DNA from: Candidatus Saccharibacteria bacterium UBA6664
GTDB taxonomy: Bacteria; Patescibacteriota; Saccharimonadia; Saccharimonadales; Saccharimonadaceae
Direction: 5' to 3'
Assembly (NCBI GenBank): GCA_002455275.1
Contig: DKKO01000004.1
Coordinates: forward strand, 96,496-160,495
Length of the DNA stretch: 64,000 bases
The position numbers were made by a program, and so were the translations under genes. Of the stretch, positions 29,001 through 36,119 are shown in pieces (position 1 is the stretch's first letter; each line of letters begins with the position of its first letter). Under the pieces are notes generated by a model. That model saw nothing but the letters and a program-made list of their open reading frames with translations. It ran no database searches and was not told the origin of the DNA.

Positions 29001-29519
29001 GACAACTTCAGAAATACCCTTCATTACGGGGCAAACCACATAGCCAATTTCACCTACAGTACATTCACTAAGGTTCTCTGAGGTGTCTACGGCTGGATCT
29101 GGTGCCGCTTCAACTTCAATTTTGGCTCGGCCAGTCGGGCTAGAGTAACTATTTGGCGGATTTAGCGTGTAGCGCACATAGCGAGCTTCTTTGGCGCTCA
29201 TTGGGGCGACTCCGCCAGGGAAAATAATCAAATGCGCAGTTTGCGATGGTGTACCAGCAATAGATTCAAGCGCTTGATAAATTTGCGCGTCGGCATCTAT
29301 ACCGCCTAGGCCTTTTGTGTCTGCTCGGTCGATTGGACCACTGTAAGTGCGGCCATCATAGGTAAGTGTGTCGCCTTCCCAGGTTGCCGGTGCGGCAAAC
29401 ACAGGTGCTGGAGCCGCGAATACGTACGCGAAGGAAGTCACCAAAACAGTGGTGACGAACGCAAAAATCTTCCGCGACGATATTCTACCGCGCGGGCTCT
29501 TGAAGAGTGATTCCCACAT
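26079..29519 (-). CDS. VirB6/TrbL-like T4SS channel protein with very long cytoplasmic tail (copy B)
   Basis: 1146 residues. Signal-like N-terminus (residues about 18-42), an outside region to about 155, then EIGYVVCPVMKGISEVVDGVY and six or so transmembrane helices to about residue 465 (FANIAFAIGFLVIIYSYIT, KLVLVAIMVNVSFYISAFAVD). Residues about 470-1146 are hydrophilic, strongly charged and mostly helical, an unusually long tail rich in Arg, Glu, Ala and Asn. The channel block aligns by eye with copy A, so the two are paralogues. It is the first gene of the leftward cluster with a consensus promoter. Confidence 0.87.
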   Translation of the reverse strand: MWESLFKSPRGRISSRKIFAFVTTVLVTSFAYVFAAPAPVFAAPATWEGDTLTYDGRTYSGPIDRADTKGLGGIDADAQIYQALESIAGTPSQTAHLIIFPGGVAPMSAKEARYVRYTLNPPNSYSSPTGRAKIEVEAAPDPAVDTSENLSECTVGEIGYVVCPVMKGISEVVDGVYSVVEGYLVVQPLKNDPNSAIYRAWKVMRDFANIAFAIGFLVIIYSYITNVGVSNYEIKKIIPKLVLVAIMVNVSFYISAFAVDISNILGSSVNSLFESIRDSLVGSSTDADLLNWSTVTSFVLSGGAIVGGGAAGLSMLTVSLGGGATGVWYIIAPFLLGAAVVILITFLILAARQAIITILIIVAPLAFVAFLLPNTEKWFEKWRELFFTMLVMFPAFAVVFGGAQLAGQVIIRSATNLEQVILGLAVLVAPLAITPLLLKLGGGILNRFAGVVNNPSKGFVDRYKNYNQERLAEHRAKNERKNMQMYQDGALRRRNVMRNHARKKYSQKHWRENERKNDEERTQALWHNTTGKYGASNDMNDPSTQRQRYFGNGTKTKRGYSDQYGDKHDTELYNRRTEAHHKEHYINDARTGANAERRAMMRDATVTEGRAKLYEESINSADTRLLETQIANNANLRNIKIQADVDTAHAELQKSNVSAQGKMQFRNEALADRALVQMQEQTFEFEKRASTAEAIVQKGAEARWDTISHTDAAVKELRLREVNATDSARLAESQWNSLIENIRARGSAAPNVDARSAGMADAINQLAKDIEVENQVQTSAKLIQQENMTKLFQENETIRKYAGGVAGVRGANRVYAKAKADTLSAMFEGIKNSQSVITEYSAEELVRLMQHGKDRYGNDADEEMRMAAQYELGEKKGNNWAFQKMRDWNAQQGMIYAPTGAKNANGDDVYAYFEPERYDSGPNKGKLKLGENGRPQADMSKQIADSDVELRRDRQQFFNDMQAKSKHYIASLSGTDRGEYETGLAVYDSATATIRDIRDDKFNGERLVKTDIDEYSRMVHILSTPGEFERVMPKRKNETDAQAESRRADAKAKLLKHIRATQTDPMLYGKLEGRQRALMNVIAAQLDPSDPRSLAEKKSEYFVKQDPKDENKTIPVSYAERNEPGVKTVSVTTYIPDTYTIDKIVG

Positions 29520-29528
29520 ATCTTCTTT

Positions 29529-29557
29529 ATATTATCATTTTACAGATAAAAAGTCAA
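29529..29557 (-). promoter_or_regulatory. Main promoter of the leftward T4SS-like operon
   Basis: Minus strand TTGACT, exact 17-bp spacer, TAATAT; the -10 box ends 9 nt before the ATG at 29519. Near-consensus sigma-70 site. The divergent pilin genes start about 70 bp to the right. Confidence 0.85.
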
Positions 29558-29628
29558 TGGTTCGTATCTATAAAATAGGCCAATGAGACTTGCGCAACAA
29601 CGCCATTTATCGTATCGTGTTAACAGTT

Positions 29629-30021
29629 ATGACGATAAAACAAAAAATCCTCAGCATTAGCTTCTCGGTATTGGTTGTAGCCTTTGTTGTTTCGCTTATT
29701 CCAGCCGCAGCTTATGCGGCAAGCTGCGGTGGCGCCGACACGACACTTATCAACTGTTCGCAAGACAACTCTGGCGGCGTAGAAACCAACGGTATCTGGG
29801 GGTTGCTACTGCTAGTATTGCAGATTTTGACGGCTGGCGTAGGTGTTGTGGCGGTGGGCGGTATTGTGTACGCGGCTATTTTATACGCGAGTGCCGAAGA
29901 CAAATCAGACCAAGTGAATCAGGCAAAAATGATTATTACCAATATAGTGATTGGGCTCATCGCCTTCGCATTGATGTGGGCAGGCATAAACTTCTTGATC
30001 CCAGGAGGAGTATTTACATGA
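29629..30021 (+). CDS. VirB2/TrbC-like pilin-type protein 1
   Basis: 130 residues from the ATG at 29629. Signal peptide with predicted cleavage after AAAYA (residue 30), a short mature N-terminus with two Cys, then two hydrophobic helices separated by a small polar loop (YASAEDKSDQVNQAKMI), ending LIPGGVFT. This two-helix layout after a signal peptide is that of VirB2/TrbC pilins. First gene of a rightward set of six; its TGA stop overlaps the next start. Confidence 0.82.
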   Translation: MTIKQKILSISFSVLVVAFVVSLIPAAAYAASCGGADTTLINCSQDNSGGVETNGIWGLLLLVLQILTAGVGVVAVGGIVYAAILYASAEDKSDQVNQAKMIITNIVIGLIAFALMWAGINFLIPGGVFT

Positions 30022-30476
30022 TGCAAATTGCGAAACGCCTACTAGTAAGTGTATTTCTCGTACTTTCATTGGCTGGAACGGTGGTAGCGCTGAACCAACC
30101 TCCTGCCTATGCCGCGGGCGCTGGCGGCGGCGGTGGAGGTCGCTGCGGTGGTCGTTTCCTTACCTTTCCTACCTGGTATAACGGCCTTATCGATCCTTCA
30201 ACCTGTGATCTACTCCAACCAGGCAAAGGTGGCGCGCCGGCAATTCAAGGCTACATTATGCGAATTGTCCTCAACGTAATCGAGATACTGCTACAAGTAG
30301 TTGCCTATGTAACTGCAGGCTATATCATATACGGCGGTTTCAAGTACCTCACTAGCCCTTCAGACTCAAACAAAGTGGCAGCTGCGCGTAAGACTATTCA
30401 AAATGCACTTATAGGTTTGATAATCTCATTTCTTTCAATCGCTATCGTTACACTTATTGCAGGTAATATAAAATAA
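30018..30476 (+). CDS. VirB2/TrbC-like pilin-type protein 2 with Gly-rich N-terminus
   Basis: 152 residues from the ATG at 30018, where AGGAGG lies 8 nt upstream. Signal peptide to about residue 36 (PPAYA cleavage), then a Gly-rich stretch and Cys residues, then two hydrophobic helices around the loop YLTSPSDSNKVAAARKTI. Overlaps gene 1 by 4 bp. The Gly-rich segment is not found in the other copies and may be surface exposed. Confidence 0.82.
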   Translation: MMQIAKRLLVSVFLVLSLAGTVVALNQPPAYAAGAGGGGGGRCGGRFLTFPTWYNGLIDPSTCDLLQPGKGGAPAIQGYIMRIVLNVIEILLQVVAYVTAGYIIYGGFKYLTSPSDSNKVAAARKTIQNALIGLIISFLSIAIVTLIAGNIK

Positions 30477-30480
30477 CGTT

Positions 30481-30765
30481 ATGGAATACGCTCAAATTTT
30501 AGCAGCAAAGATTGACGCCGGCGATGTTGGCATCCCTAAGGTGAGCGCCGCCGATGGTTTGGCAGGAGTGCTCACTACGGTGTATTGGGCGGCAGGAGTT
30601 ACTGCTGTCATTGTGATTATTATCGCTGGTATTTTCTATGCCATTTCTAACGGCGACTCAAATAAAACAAAGCAAGCGAAAGACGCCATTTTGTACGCTG
30701 TTGTTGGCTTGGTGGTCATTATGATGGCGTTTGTAATAACAAACTATGTGATAGGAAGGTTTTAG
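30481..30765 (+). CDS. VirB2/TrbC-like pilin-type protein 3, without signal peptide
   Basis: 94 residues. No signal peptide is seen; it starts with a short polar helix and continues with the same two hydrophobic helices (VIVIIIAGIFYAISNGDSNK loop, then AILYAVVGLVVIMMAFVITN). The missing leader makes it different from its neighbours; it could be a structural or regulatory variant rather than an exported pilin. It lies 4 bp after gene 2. Confidence 0.8.
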   Translation: MEYAQILAAKIDAGDVGIPKVSAADGLAGVLTTVYWAAGVTAVIVIIIAGIFYAISNGDSNKTKQAKDAILYAVVGLVVIMMAFVITNYVIGRF

Positions 30766-30766
30766 T

Positions 30767-31150
30767 ATGATTTCACGATTGGTTCAAAAAATGTTGGTGA
30801 GTTTGGCGCTTGTCTTTGGTCTCGCAACTGTTACAGTAGCTCCAGCTGGCGCAATTAATGTGATTAAAGACGCGTGTACCGGAGCTAACAGTACGACTAC
30901 CGTTTGTGACGCAGCTGGCAAAGACGATGCCGGCTCATTAATCGAAACGGTAATAGGCGTCTTATTGTGGGCGGTCGGTGTGATTAGCGTAATTATGATC
31001 GTAGTTGGTGGTATTCGTTATGCTCTATCGGCTGGCAACAGTTCGTCTATTACGGCCGCAAAGGACACCGTGTTGTATGCCGTGATTGGTTTAGTTGTTG
31101 CCCTGCTTTCATATGCGATTGTGAAGTTTATTTTAGGCTGGTTTTCTTAA
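30767..31150 (+). CDS. VirB2/TrbC-like pilin-type protein 4
   Basis: 127 residues: signal peptide (cleavage near PAGA, residue 27), a mature N-terminus with two Cys, and two helices with the shared core VIMIVVGGIRYALSAG then SITAAKDTVLYAVIGLVVAL. Starts 1 bp after gene 3, with GGAAGG as ribosome binding site. Closest by eye to genes 5 and 6. Confidence 0.83.
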   Translation: MISRLVQKMLVSLALVFGLATVTVAPAGAINVIKDACTGANSTTTVCDAAGKDDAGSLIETVIGVLLWAVGVISVIMIVVGGIRYALSAGNSSSITAAKDTVLYAVIGLVVALLSYAIVKFILGWFS

Positions 31151-31166
31151 GAAAAAGGAGAATAAC

Positions 31167-31553
31167 ATGAAACGAAAACTACAAGTATTACTAGGAACAG
31201 GAGTGTTACTACTTGGTATCGTTGGTACGACATTGGTACCGGCTACATCTACTGTTGCAGCGCTCAATCCTTCTGATGCGGTGAAAGACGGTGTGACAGA
31301 TTCAGGAGGTGGCGCTGGAAGTGGACCAGGCTTGAGAGCTCAGCTTAAAACGGTAGTTAATATACTACTGTTTGTCCTTGGCTCAATCGCGGTAATTATG
31401 ATTGTAGTTGGGGGTATTCGTTATGCGCTATCAGCTGGCGACAGCTCTGCAATTACAGCGGCGAAAAACACGATTTTGTATGCGATTATCGGTGTTGTGG
31501 TGGCGCTACTAGCTTACGCAATTGTAAACTGGATTATCGATCAGTTCGCTTAG
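31167..31553 (+). CDS. VirB2/TrbC-like pilin-type protein 5
   Basis: 128 residues with a signal peptide (cleavage near TVAA, residue 32) and the shared core VIMIVVGGIRYALSAG, AITAAKNTILYAIIGVVVAL. AAAAAGGAG precedes the ATG. Nearly the same core as proteins 4 and 6, showing tandem duplication followed by drift of the exposed N-terminal part. Confidence 0.83.
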   Translation: MKRKLQVLLGTGVLLLGIVGTTLVPATSTVAALNPSDAVKDGVTDSGGGAGSGPGLRAQLKTVVNILLFVLGSIAVIMIVVGGIRYALSAGDSSAITAAKNTILYAIIGVVVALLAYAIVNWIIDQFA

Positions 31554-31622
31554 CCTTAACAAACACCCGTAAATTTGTTATAACAATAGAGATAAGTATT
31601 CGTAGAAAGGATTTTAAAACGA

Positions 31623-32009
31623 ATGAAAGCAACAATACAACGAGCGCTCCAGGCACTTCTGCTTGTACCAGTTCTTGCACTTGGTGTAAGCGCGGTAGTT
31701 CCTGCGCAACCTGTTGATGCACTTGGTATTCAAGGTGGTGCTGATGCAGCGAAAAGTGACGACCAGTCAGACAACCTGTTTGACGAAGGTGGTTTGTTCC
31801 AAACCATTACCAACGTACTACTCTTCTTGATTGGTGCGATTGCCGTAATCATGTTGATTATCGGTGGTATTCGCTACACCGTATCTGGTGGTGACAGCGC
31901 GGCTATTACCGCAGCAAAGAACACCATTTTGTACGCGATTATCGGTATTATCGTAGCTATTCTGGCGTACGCGATTGTCAACTGGGTTATCGGCAGCTTC
32001 GTTGCCTAA
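31623..32009 (+). CDS. VirB2/TrbC-like pilin-type protein 6
   Basis: 128 residues. Signal peptide to about residue 30 (VPAQPVDA), mature N-terminus LGIQGGADAAKSDDQSDNLF, then the two-helix core with VIMLIIGGIRYTVSGGDSAA and ITAAKNTILYAIIGIIVAIL. The mature start and core closely resemble the orphan copy at 33661-34068 (QGGADAARGDDQTANLF). AAAGGA lies upstream. Last of the tandem set, followed by a strong terminator. Confidence 0.84.
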   Translation: MKATIQRALQALLLVPVLALGVSAVVPAQPVDALGIQGGADAAKSDDQSDNLFDEGGLFQTITNVLLFLIGAIAVIMLIIGGIRYTVSGGDSAAITAAKNTILYAIIGIIVAILAYAIVNWVIGSFVA

Positions 32010-32031
32010 TCAGCCGTATTGATACTAAGAG

Positions 32032-32058
32032 CTCCGGCCAACCGCCGGAGTTTTTGTT
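32032..32058 (+). terminator. Terminator of the pilin-type gene set
   Basis: CTCCGGC-caacc-GCCGGAG followed by TTTTTGTTT. Standard rho-independent form. Confidence 0.9.
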
Positions 32059-32063
32059 TGCAT

Positions 32064-32098
32064 AAAAATAACTCCGCTTTCTAGGGCGGAGTTATTTT
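32064..32098. terminator. Bidirectional terminator before hsp20
   Basis: AAAATAACTCCGC and GCGGAGTTATTTT form a 13-bp stem with A-tract and T-tract on both sides. It serves the leftward hsp20 gene and backs up the pilin terminator. Confidence 0.85.
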
Positions 32099-32113
32099 GG
32101 CTAAAGGTGCTGA

Positions 32114-32587
32114 TTACTGAATGGTAATCTTCTTGGCTTGTTCTTGCTTCACTTTACCGAAGCTGATAGTAAGCACGCCATCTTTGAGTACGGCTTCTAC
32201 TTCATCTTCACGTACGGCTACAGGTAGTGCAACTGTTCGGCTAAATTCGCCCCAGTAACATTCCTGAATGTGCCAGTTGGTCGCATCGGTGTCGTCACCG
32301 CTTGAAAGTGTACCACTGATGGTAAGGATACCATCTGAGATACTAACATCAAGATCTTCTTTGTTAACTCCCGCGGTACGAGCTTTAACAACAAGTTTCT
32401 CTTCTGTTTCGTATACGTCAACGGCAAGTTGTCCTGGGAAATCTTCCTCGCTATCGTCCCAGTTGTCGCCTGCGTCTGATGTTGGTGGCTCCTGAGCAGG
32501 ATCAGCAGCTTGCAGATCATCATCGTTTAGAAAGGCCGCAGCCAATTCGTCCTCGATCAATAGATCATCATTTTGTTTACGGGCCAT
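32114..32587 (-). CDS. Hsp20/alpha-crystallin family small heat shock protein
   Basis: 157 residues. Residues 1-50 are acidic and flexible; residues about 52-145 form the alpha-crystallin domain (VDVYETEEKLVVKARTAG, ISDGILTISGTL, LKDGVLTISF), and the C-terminal ITIQ fits the I-x-I/V tail that bridges subunits. Holdase chaperones of this type bind unfolding proteins without ATP. GGAGGAAAT precedes the start. Standalone gene with promoter TTGATT-17-TATACT, whose -35 box overlaps the -10 box of the opposite comF promoter. Confidence 0.92.
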   Translation of the reverse strand: MARKQNDDLLIEDELAAAFLNDDDLQAADPAQEPPTSDAGDNWDDSEEDFPGQLAVDVYETEEKLVVKARTAGVNKEDLDVSISDGILTISGTLSSGDDTDATNWHIQECYWGEFSRTVALPVAVREDEVEAVLKDGVLTISFGKVKQEQAKKITIQ

Positions 32588-32630
32588 AGATTTCCTCCAC
32601 TTCCTCTCGGCTCATTTGACAGATAGTCTC

Positions 32631-32660
32631 TTACAGTATAGCCAATGCGTGCGCTATAAT
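32631..32660 (+). promoter_or_regulatory. Promoter of the comF-like gene
   Basis: TTACAG, 18 bp, TATAAT. The TATAAT overlaps by three bases the -35 box of the divergent hsp20 promoter, so polymerase can occupy only one at a time. Confidence 0.6.
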
Positions 32661-32663
32661 CAA
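32635..32663 (-). promoter_or_regulatory. hsp20 promoter
   Basis: Minus strand TTGATT, 17 bp, TATACT. Interlaced with the opposite promoter. No CIRCE element is present here, unlike at groES. Confidence 0.7.
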
Positions 32664-32694
32664 TAAAACTAGTAGATAAAACGTAAAAAGTACA

Positions 32695-33363
32695 ATGATT
32701 GATAAGGCCTTGCAAATCGTTGCCCCGCACCACTGTTATGGCTGTGGTTCAAAGCAAGCACTTTTATGTGACAATTGTAAATATGACATCACTTCAAATC
32801 AATTCTACGGATGCATTGGTTGTGGCCGGCCTGCCCCTGATGGAATATGCACTCGGTGTCAATCGGGCTTTAGCAGAGCCTGGTGCATTGGTGAGCGCTC
32901 GGGGGAGCTTGAGGCTTTAATAAATGGCTACAAGTTTGAGCGTAAGAAGGCATCAAGTGTTGTGTGCGTCGACTTGCTCCAGCTAGTATTACCCGAACTT
33001 CCGCGCGATATTTGCATCGTTCCCGTTCCGACAATTCGTCGCCATATACGTCAGCGTGGCTATGACCATACTGCTTTGGTGGCGAAGGGGCTCGCGAAGC
33101 GGCGGTCACTTACCTATCGCCAGGCTTTGCGCCGGATTACCTCATCGGTACAGCTAGGAGCGACGCGCGCGCAACGCATAGAGCAAGCGAAGCAGGCGTT
33201 TGAGTGCACCACTTCACTAGCCGAGCAAACGGTACTACTTGTAGATGATGTTACAACAACTGGAGCTACTCTCGAATACGCTGCGACAGAACTACGTAAG
33301 GCTGGCGCCAAAGATGTGTGGGCAGCAGTAATTGCCCGACAACCTCTTGAAAAACATGTCTGA
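32695..33363 (+). CDS. comF: ComF family phosphoribosyltransferase-like protein
   Basis: 222 residues. N-terminal zinc ribbon with Cys pairs (CYGCGS, LLCDNC, CIGCGR, ICTRC) and a C-terminal PRTase domain with VLLVDDVTTTGAT, the PRPP loop. RQRGYDHTALVAKGLAKR is the typical ComF block. ComF helps single-stranded DNA uptake in naturally competent bacteria, and many Saccharibacteria carry com genes, but no other competence gene is in this window. Monocistronic, followed closely by tRNA-Ser. Confidence 0.9.
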   Translation: MIDKALQIVAPHHCYGCGSKQALLCDNCKYDITSNQFYGCIGCGRPAPDGICTRCQSGFSRAWCIGERSGELEALINGYKFERKKASSVVCVDLLQLVLPELPRDICIVPVPTIRRHIRQRGYDHTALVAKGLAKRRSLTYRQALRRITSSVQLGATRAQRIEQAKQAFECTTSLAEQTVLLVDDVTTTGATLEYAATELRKAGAKDVWAAVIARQPLEKHV

Positions 33364-33394
33364 CATCTGTTACTATTAAGCGAGCTTTATTCAT

Positions 33395-33519
<125 letters not shown>

Positions 33520-33621
33520 GAAATCTTAGGAATTTGGACCCTCGGGTTTTGTGAAACAAAACATACCGCGGGTTCGGTGTAGCGCAGTGCAGAAAAATCA
33601 GCTTGCTTATTTTTCAAACAA

Positions 33622-33657
33622 GCGGAGAAGCGAACTTAGTGAGCGCTATCCCTCCCT
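33622..33657 (+). repeat. 28-bp motif plus partial copy of the tRNA-Ser 3' end
   Basis: 33622-33649 matches 36120-36147 at 21 of 28 positions (GCGGAG-R-AGCGA-R-C...GAGCG-M-TAT). It runs into ATCCCTCCCT (33648-33657), identical to 33465-33474 in the T arm/acceptor of the tRNA-Ser just upstream. The 103 bp between the terminator and this motif hold no gene, only small inverted repeats (TTTTGT-gaa-ACAAAA; GCTTG...CAAGC). Confidence 0.5.
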
Positions 33658-33660
33658 AAG

Positions 33661-34068
33661 TTATATGTTCGTTCCGCCATTCGAGCTATTTGTAAAGCTC
33701 GTAAGTACGAAATTGATAATTGCGTAGGCCAAAAGCGCCACAATAACACCTACGATAGCGTACAAAATAGTGTTTTTAGCTGCGGTTACGGCGGTAGAGT
33801 TTCCTCCGGAAATCACGTAGCGCAGGCCACCGATGATAATCATGATGACCGAAATTGCACCGAGTACGAACAAAAGCGTGTTGGTAATAGTAGAAAATAC
33901 CCCACTAGTGCCAAAAAGATTTGCGGTCTGGTCATCACCTCTGGCGGCATCTGCACCACCTTGAACGCCCCCACTTACCGCACTAACAGATGGAGTTACA
34001 AACGCGGCAACACTTAATGCGCCTAGTAGGCCATACGATACAACTGTTCGAACTGATTGCTTTATCAC
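33661..34068 (-). CDS. VirB2/TrbC-like pilin-type protein 7 (orphan copy)
   Basis: 135 residues, start GTG at 34068 with ACAGGAG upstream. Signal peptide to about residue 30, mature N-terminus GGVQGGADAARGDDQTANLF, core ISVIMIIIGGLRYVISGGNS and VTAAKNTILYAIVGVIVALL. It is most like protein 6 of the tandem set. It stands alone between two tRNA-Ser genes, on the opposite strand from the set, with its own TACAAT promoter box, so it can be expressed separately from the other six. Confidence 0.85.
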   Translation of the reverse strand: MIKQSVRTVVSYGLLGALSVAAFVTPSVSAVSGGVQGGADAARGDDQTANLFGTSGVFSTITNTLLFVLGAISVIMIIIGGLRYVISGGNSTAVTAAKNTILYAIVGVIVALLAYAIINFVLTSFTNSSNGGTNI

Positions 34069-34167
34069 GGTTTACTCCTGTTAATTCTAGGCTCAATTGT
34101 AGCGAAATTAGGCAAAAAAGTCTACAATTCGCCTCTGTTTTATGCTACAATCATCGGAGGTAAGCAT

Positions 34168-34260
34168 GGAGGAGTACCCAAGTGGCTGAAGGGGACGGTT
34201 TGCTAAATCGTTAGTACGGAGAGATCTGTAGCGGGAGTTCGAATCTCCCCTCCTCCGCCA
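34168..34260 (+). tRNA. tRNA-Ser (GCU)
   Basis: Class II tRNA with acceptor GGAGGAG/CTCCTCC, anticodon loop TTTGCTAAA (GCT), a long variable arm (TACGGAGAGATCTGTA) and encoded CCA. 93 nt. Confidence 0.95.
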
Positions 34261-34296
34261 AATTAAAAAATGACCGAAAGGTCATTTTTTAATTTG
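34259..34296 (+). terminator. tRNA-Ser(GCU) terminator
   Basis: CAAATTAAAAAATGACC-gaaa-GGTCATTTTTTAATTTG: a perfect 17-bp stem with a GNRA-type loop that again uses the last two tRNA bases (CA). Confidence 0.88.
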
Positions 34297-34340
34297 ACCG
34301 AGAGAGCGAGATACTAACTCCTGCGTGCTATCATAGCCCT

Positions 34341-34697
34341 ATGAAACTCTACCTCTCTCACGCAAGCAACTACGACTACCAAACGGAGCTTTATCAGCCA
34401 TTAAAAACAGCGTTGCCGACTGATTTTGACGTATTTTATCCACACGACCCAGAGAACAACGGCAAGTATTCAAAAGATATTCTAGAAAACTGCGATGTCG
34501 TGTTGGCTGAAGTTTCATCTGCTTCAACTGGCCAAGGGATAGAGCTTGGTTGGGCAAACGCTGCTGGCGTAAAAATAGTCTGTTTTTATAAAATCGGGAC
34601 TCAACCTTCTGGGGCAATTACGCACATTGCCGAGACGATTTTTGAGTATAGCAGTACGGATGACTTGAGTGAAAAACTCGTGAAATTACTTCGTTAA
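34341..34697 (+). CDS. Nucleoside 2-deoxyribosyltransferase-like protein
   Basis: 118 residues, single domain. MKLYLSHASNYDYQTELYQP at the start, CDVVLAEVSSASTGQGIELGWA near residue 50 with the Glu-containing motif used in nucleoside 2-deoxyribosyltransferases and related YtoQ-like proteins. These enzymes cleave or exchange the N-glycosidic bond of nucleotides. TATCAT ends 6 nt before the ATG with no ribosome binding site, so the transcript looks leaderless. Substrate not deducible. Confidence 0.75.
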   Translation: MKLYLSHASNYDYQTELYQPLKTALPTDFDVFYPHDPENNGKYSKDILENCDVVLAEVSSASTGQGIELGWANAAGVKIVCFYKIGTQPSGAITHIAETIFEYSSTDDLSEKLVKLLR

Positions 34698-34743
34698 TTA
34701 GACTCGATTTCCCCCATATAGCTCATGCTACAATAAAAAGCAT

Positions 34744-35280
34744 ATGCAACCAGAAACGCCGCAACCAAATTCTCAAGAAGTTACTCAATCCCAACCACTT
34801 ACGCCTCCTGTTGCACCTCAGCCAGCAATGCTAGAACAGTCGCCTGAACCGAGCAAGTTTGCTGGTATGTTTAAGCGACGCATTGGGCGAATGGGCTTTT
34901 TTCTCGGCTTTGTGTATTGGAACCTATTGCTATTAGTACCAGTAGTGGGAATCGCTGTACTCATCGTAAGTATGAACGGCGGAGTGCCACCAAGTATCGT
35001 TGATTTTTACGCCTCACCAGCTGCCAATGGCTTAACAATTCTAGCCGGTGTCGTCGCCCTCTTGTCGCTTCCCATTAGCATTTCGCTGTATGTACGGCGT
35101 TTACACGACATTGGCCAATCGGGCTGGTGGTCAATTCTATCGCTTATTTCGCCAATCAACTTCTTCTTCATGCTCTACTTGTTGTTTTCAAAAGGCTCAC
35201 CTGAAGAAAATCAATTTGGAAAACCCGTAAATAGCCATTCATTCTTAGCTGTTTTGGGCTTTGGTAAGCCACGCGAATAA
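34744..35280 (+). CDS. DUF805-type small membrane protein
   Basis: 178 residues. Pro/Gln-rich N-terminus of about 45 residues, then the DUF805 pattern: RIGRMGFFLGFVYWNLLLL, RLHDIGQSGWWSIL near residue 120 and LLFSKGSPEENQFGKP near the end. Three to four membrane helices. Function unknown. TACAAT lies 9 nt before the start codon and there is no clear ribosome binding site. Confidence 0.85.
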   Translation: MQPETPQPNSQEVTQSQPLTPPVAPQPAMLEQSPEPSKFAGMFKRRIGRMGFFLGFVYWNLLLLVPVVGIAVLIVSMNGGVPPSIVDFYASPAANGLTILAGVVALLSLPISISLYVRRLHDIGQSGWWSILSLISPINFFFMLYLLFSKGSPEENQFGKPVNSHSFLAVLGFGKPRE

Positions 35281-35320
35281 TGCTCACGCTCCACTATCTT
35301 CCTCGTGGTATACTAAAATC

Positions 35321-35872
35321 ATGCAACCCAGTGGTGAACAGCCAGTAAACTACGCTCCTGAGACGCAAAGCTATGCGCCGCAGCAACCCGTTAACGCCCA
35401 GGGTCAACCTACTGACAATCCTGTGCAATGGCAGGGGCCTGAGTATGTCGTATTGCCAAAAACATCTACCTGGTATCTTTTATTTGGTATTGTCGTGCTA
35501 GTACTAATTGCTGTCGCTGCTCTGCTAATTCAATCTTGGTCATTTGCGATCTTGGTGCCGGTAATGGCGGCCGCACTGATAATGTACATCAATCGCCCGC
35601 CGCGAATGATTCAGTACGTACTGAGTGGCAAAGGTTTGTACATCAACGAAGTGCTCCATCCGCTGACTGAATTTCGAAGTTTTGGGGTACGCGAAGAACA
35701 CGGCATGCAGGCACTTGTGTTTGTGCCAGTGAAACGCTTCAAGCCTGGCCTTACCGTATATTTCCCCACGGAAATGGGCGAAGCAGTAGTAGATATTCTG
35801 GGTGCTCGAATGCCTATGGAGGAAATGCAACCAGATTTCTTTGACAAACTTATTCGTCGACTTCGCCTGTAG
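35321..35872 (+). CDS. Two-helix membrane protein with cytoplasmic domain, unknown function
   Basis: 183 residues from the ATG at 35321, chosen because TATACT ends exactly 6 nt before it; a longer reading to 35261 would overlap the previous gene. Pro/Gln-rich N-terminus, two close helices at about 48-92 (YLLFGIVVLVLIAVAALLI, FAILVPVMAAALIMYI), then a soluble domain of about 90 residues ending KLIRRLRL. Layout is like bacterial PH-like or DUF membrane proteins; not assigned. Confidence 0.8.
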   Translation: MQPSGEQPVNYAPETQSYAPQQPVNAQGQPTDNPVQWQGPEYVVLPKTSTWYLLFGIVVLVLIAVAALLIQSWSFAILVPVMAAALIMYINRPPRMIQYVLSGKGLYINEVLHPLTEFRSFGVREEHGMQALVFVPVKRFKPGLTVYFPTEMGEAVVDILGARMPMEEMQPDFFDKLIRRLRL

Positions 35873-35981
35873 CTTGCGTTTTCTACCTCTGTTGTGATAC
35901 AATTGCCTTCGTCTGCTTTGTAAGTAGAGGTACCTTATAGTTACACTATGCGAGCTTGTAGTTTACTACTCGTTCGCGTGT

Positions 35982-36058
35982 GCACCCGTAGCTCAGCTGG
36001 ATAGAGCGTCGGCTTGCGGAGCCGAAGGCCATAGGTTCAAATCCTGTCGGGTGTACCA
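35982..36058 (+). tRNA. tRNA-Arg (GCG)
   Basis: 77 nt. Acceptor GCACCCG/CGGGTGT (G-U at the first pair), D arm GCTCAGCTGGATAGAGC, anticodon stem TCGGC/GCCGA around TTGCGGA (anticodon GCG), T arm GGTTCAAATCC, encoded CCA. The 109 bp upstream hold no gene; a possible promoter is TTGTAA-18-TACACT near 35921-35950. Confidence 0.93.
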
Positions 36059-36096
36059 AGAAAATTACCTCACTTTTGTGGGGTTATTTTCTTGGT
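36055..36096 (+). terminator. tRNA-Arg terminator that includes ACCA
   Basis: ACCAAGAAAATTACCTCAC and GTGGGGTTATTTTCTTGGT form a 19-bp stem with one mismatch and one G-U pair around a TTTT loop. The first four paired bases are the tRNA 3' end. Confidence 0.85.
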
Positions 36097-36119
36097 AGCA
36101 TGCTGCAAGCATGTTGAAC

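Noticed and set aside
29590..29628. Longer start for pilin-type protein 1 (TTG 29590)
   Set aside because: It adds 13 residues before a normal signal peptide; ATG 29629 gives the standard layout.
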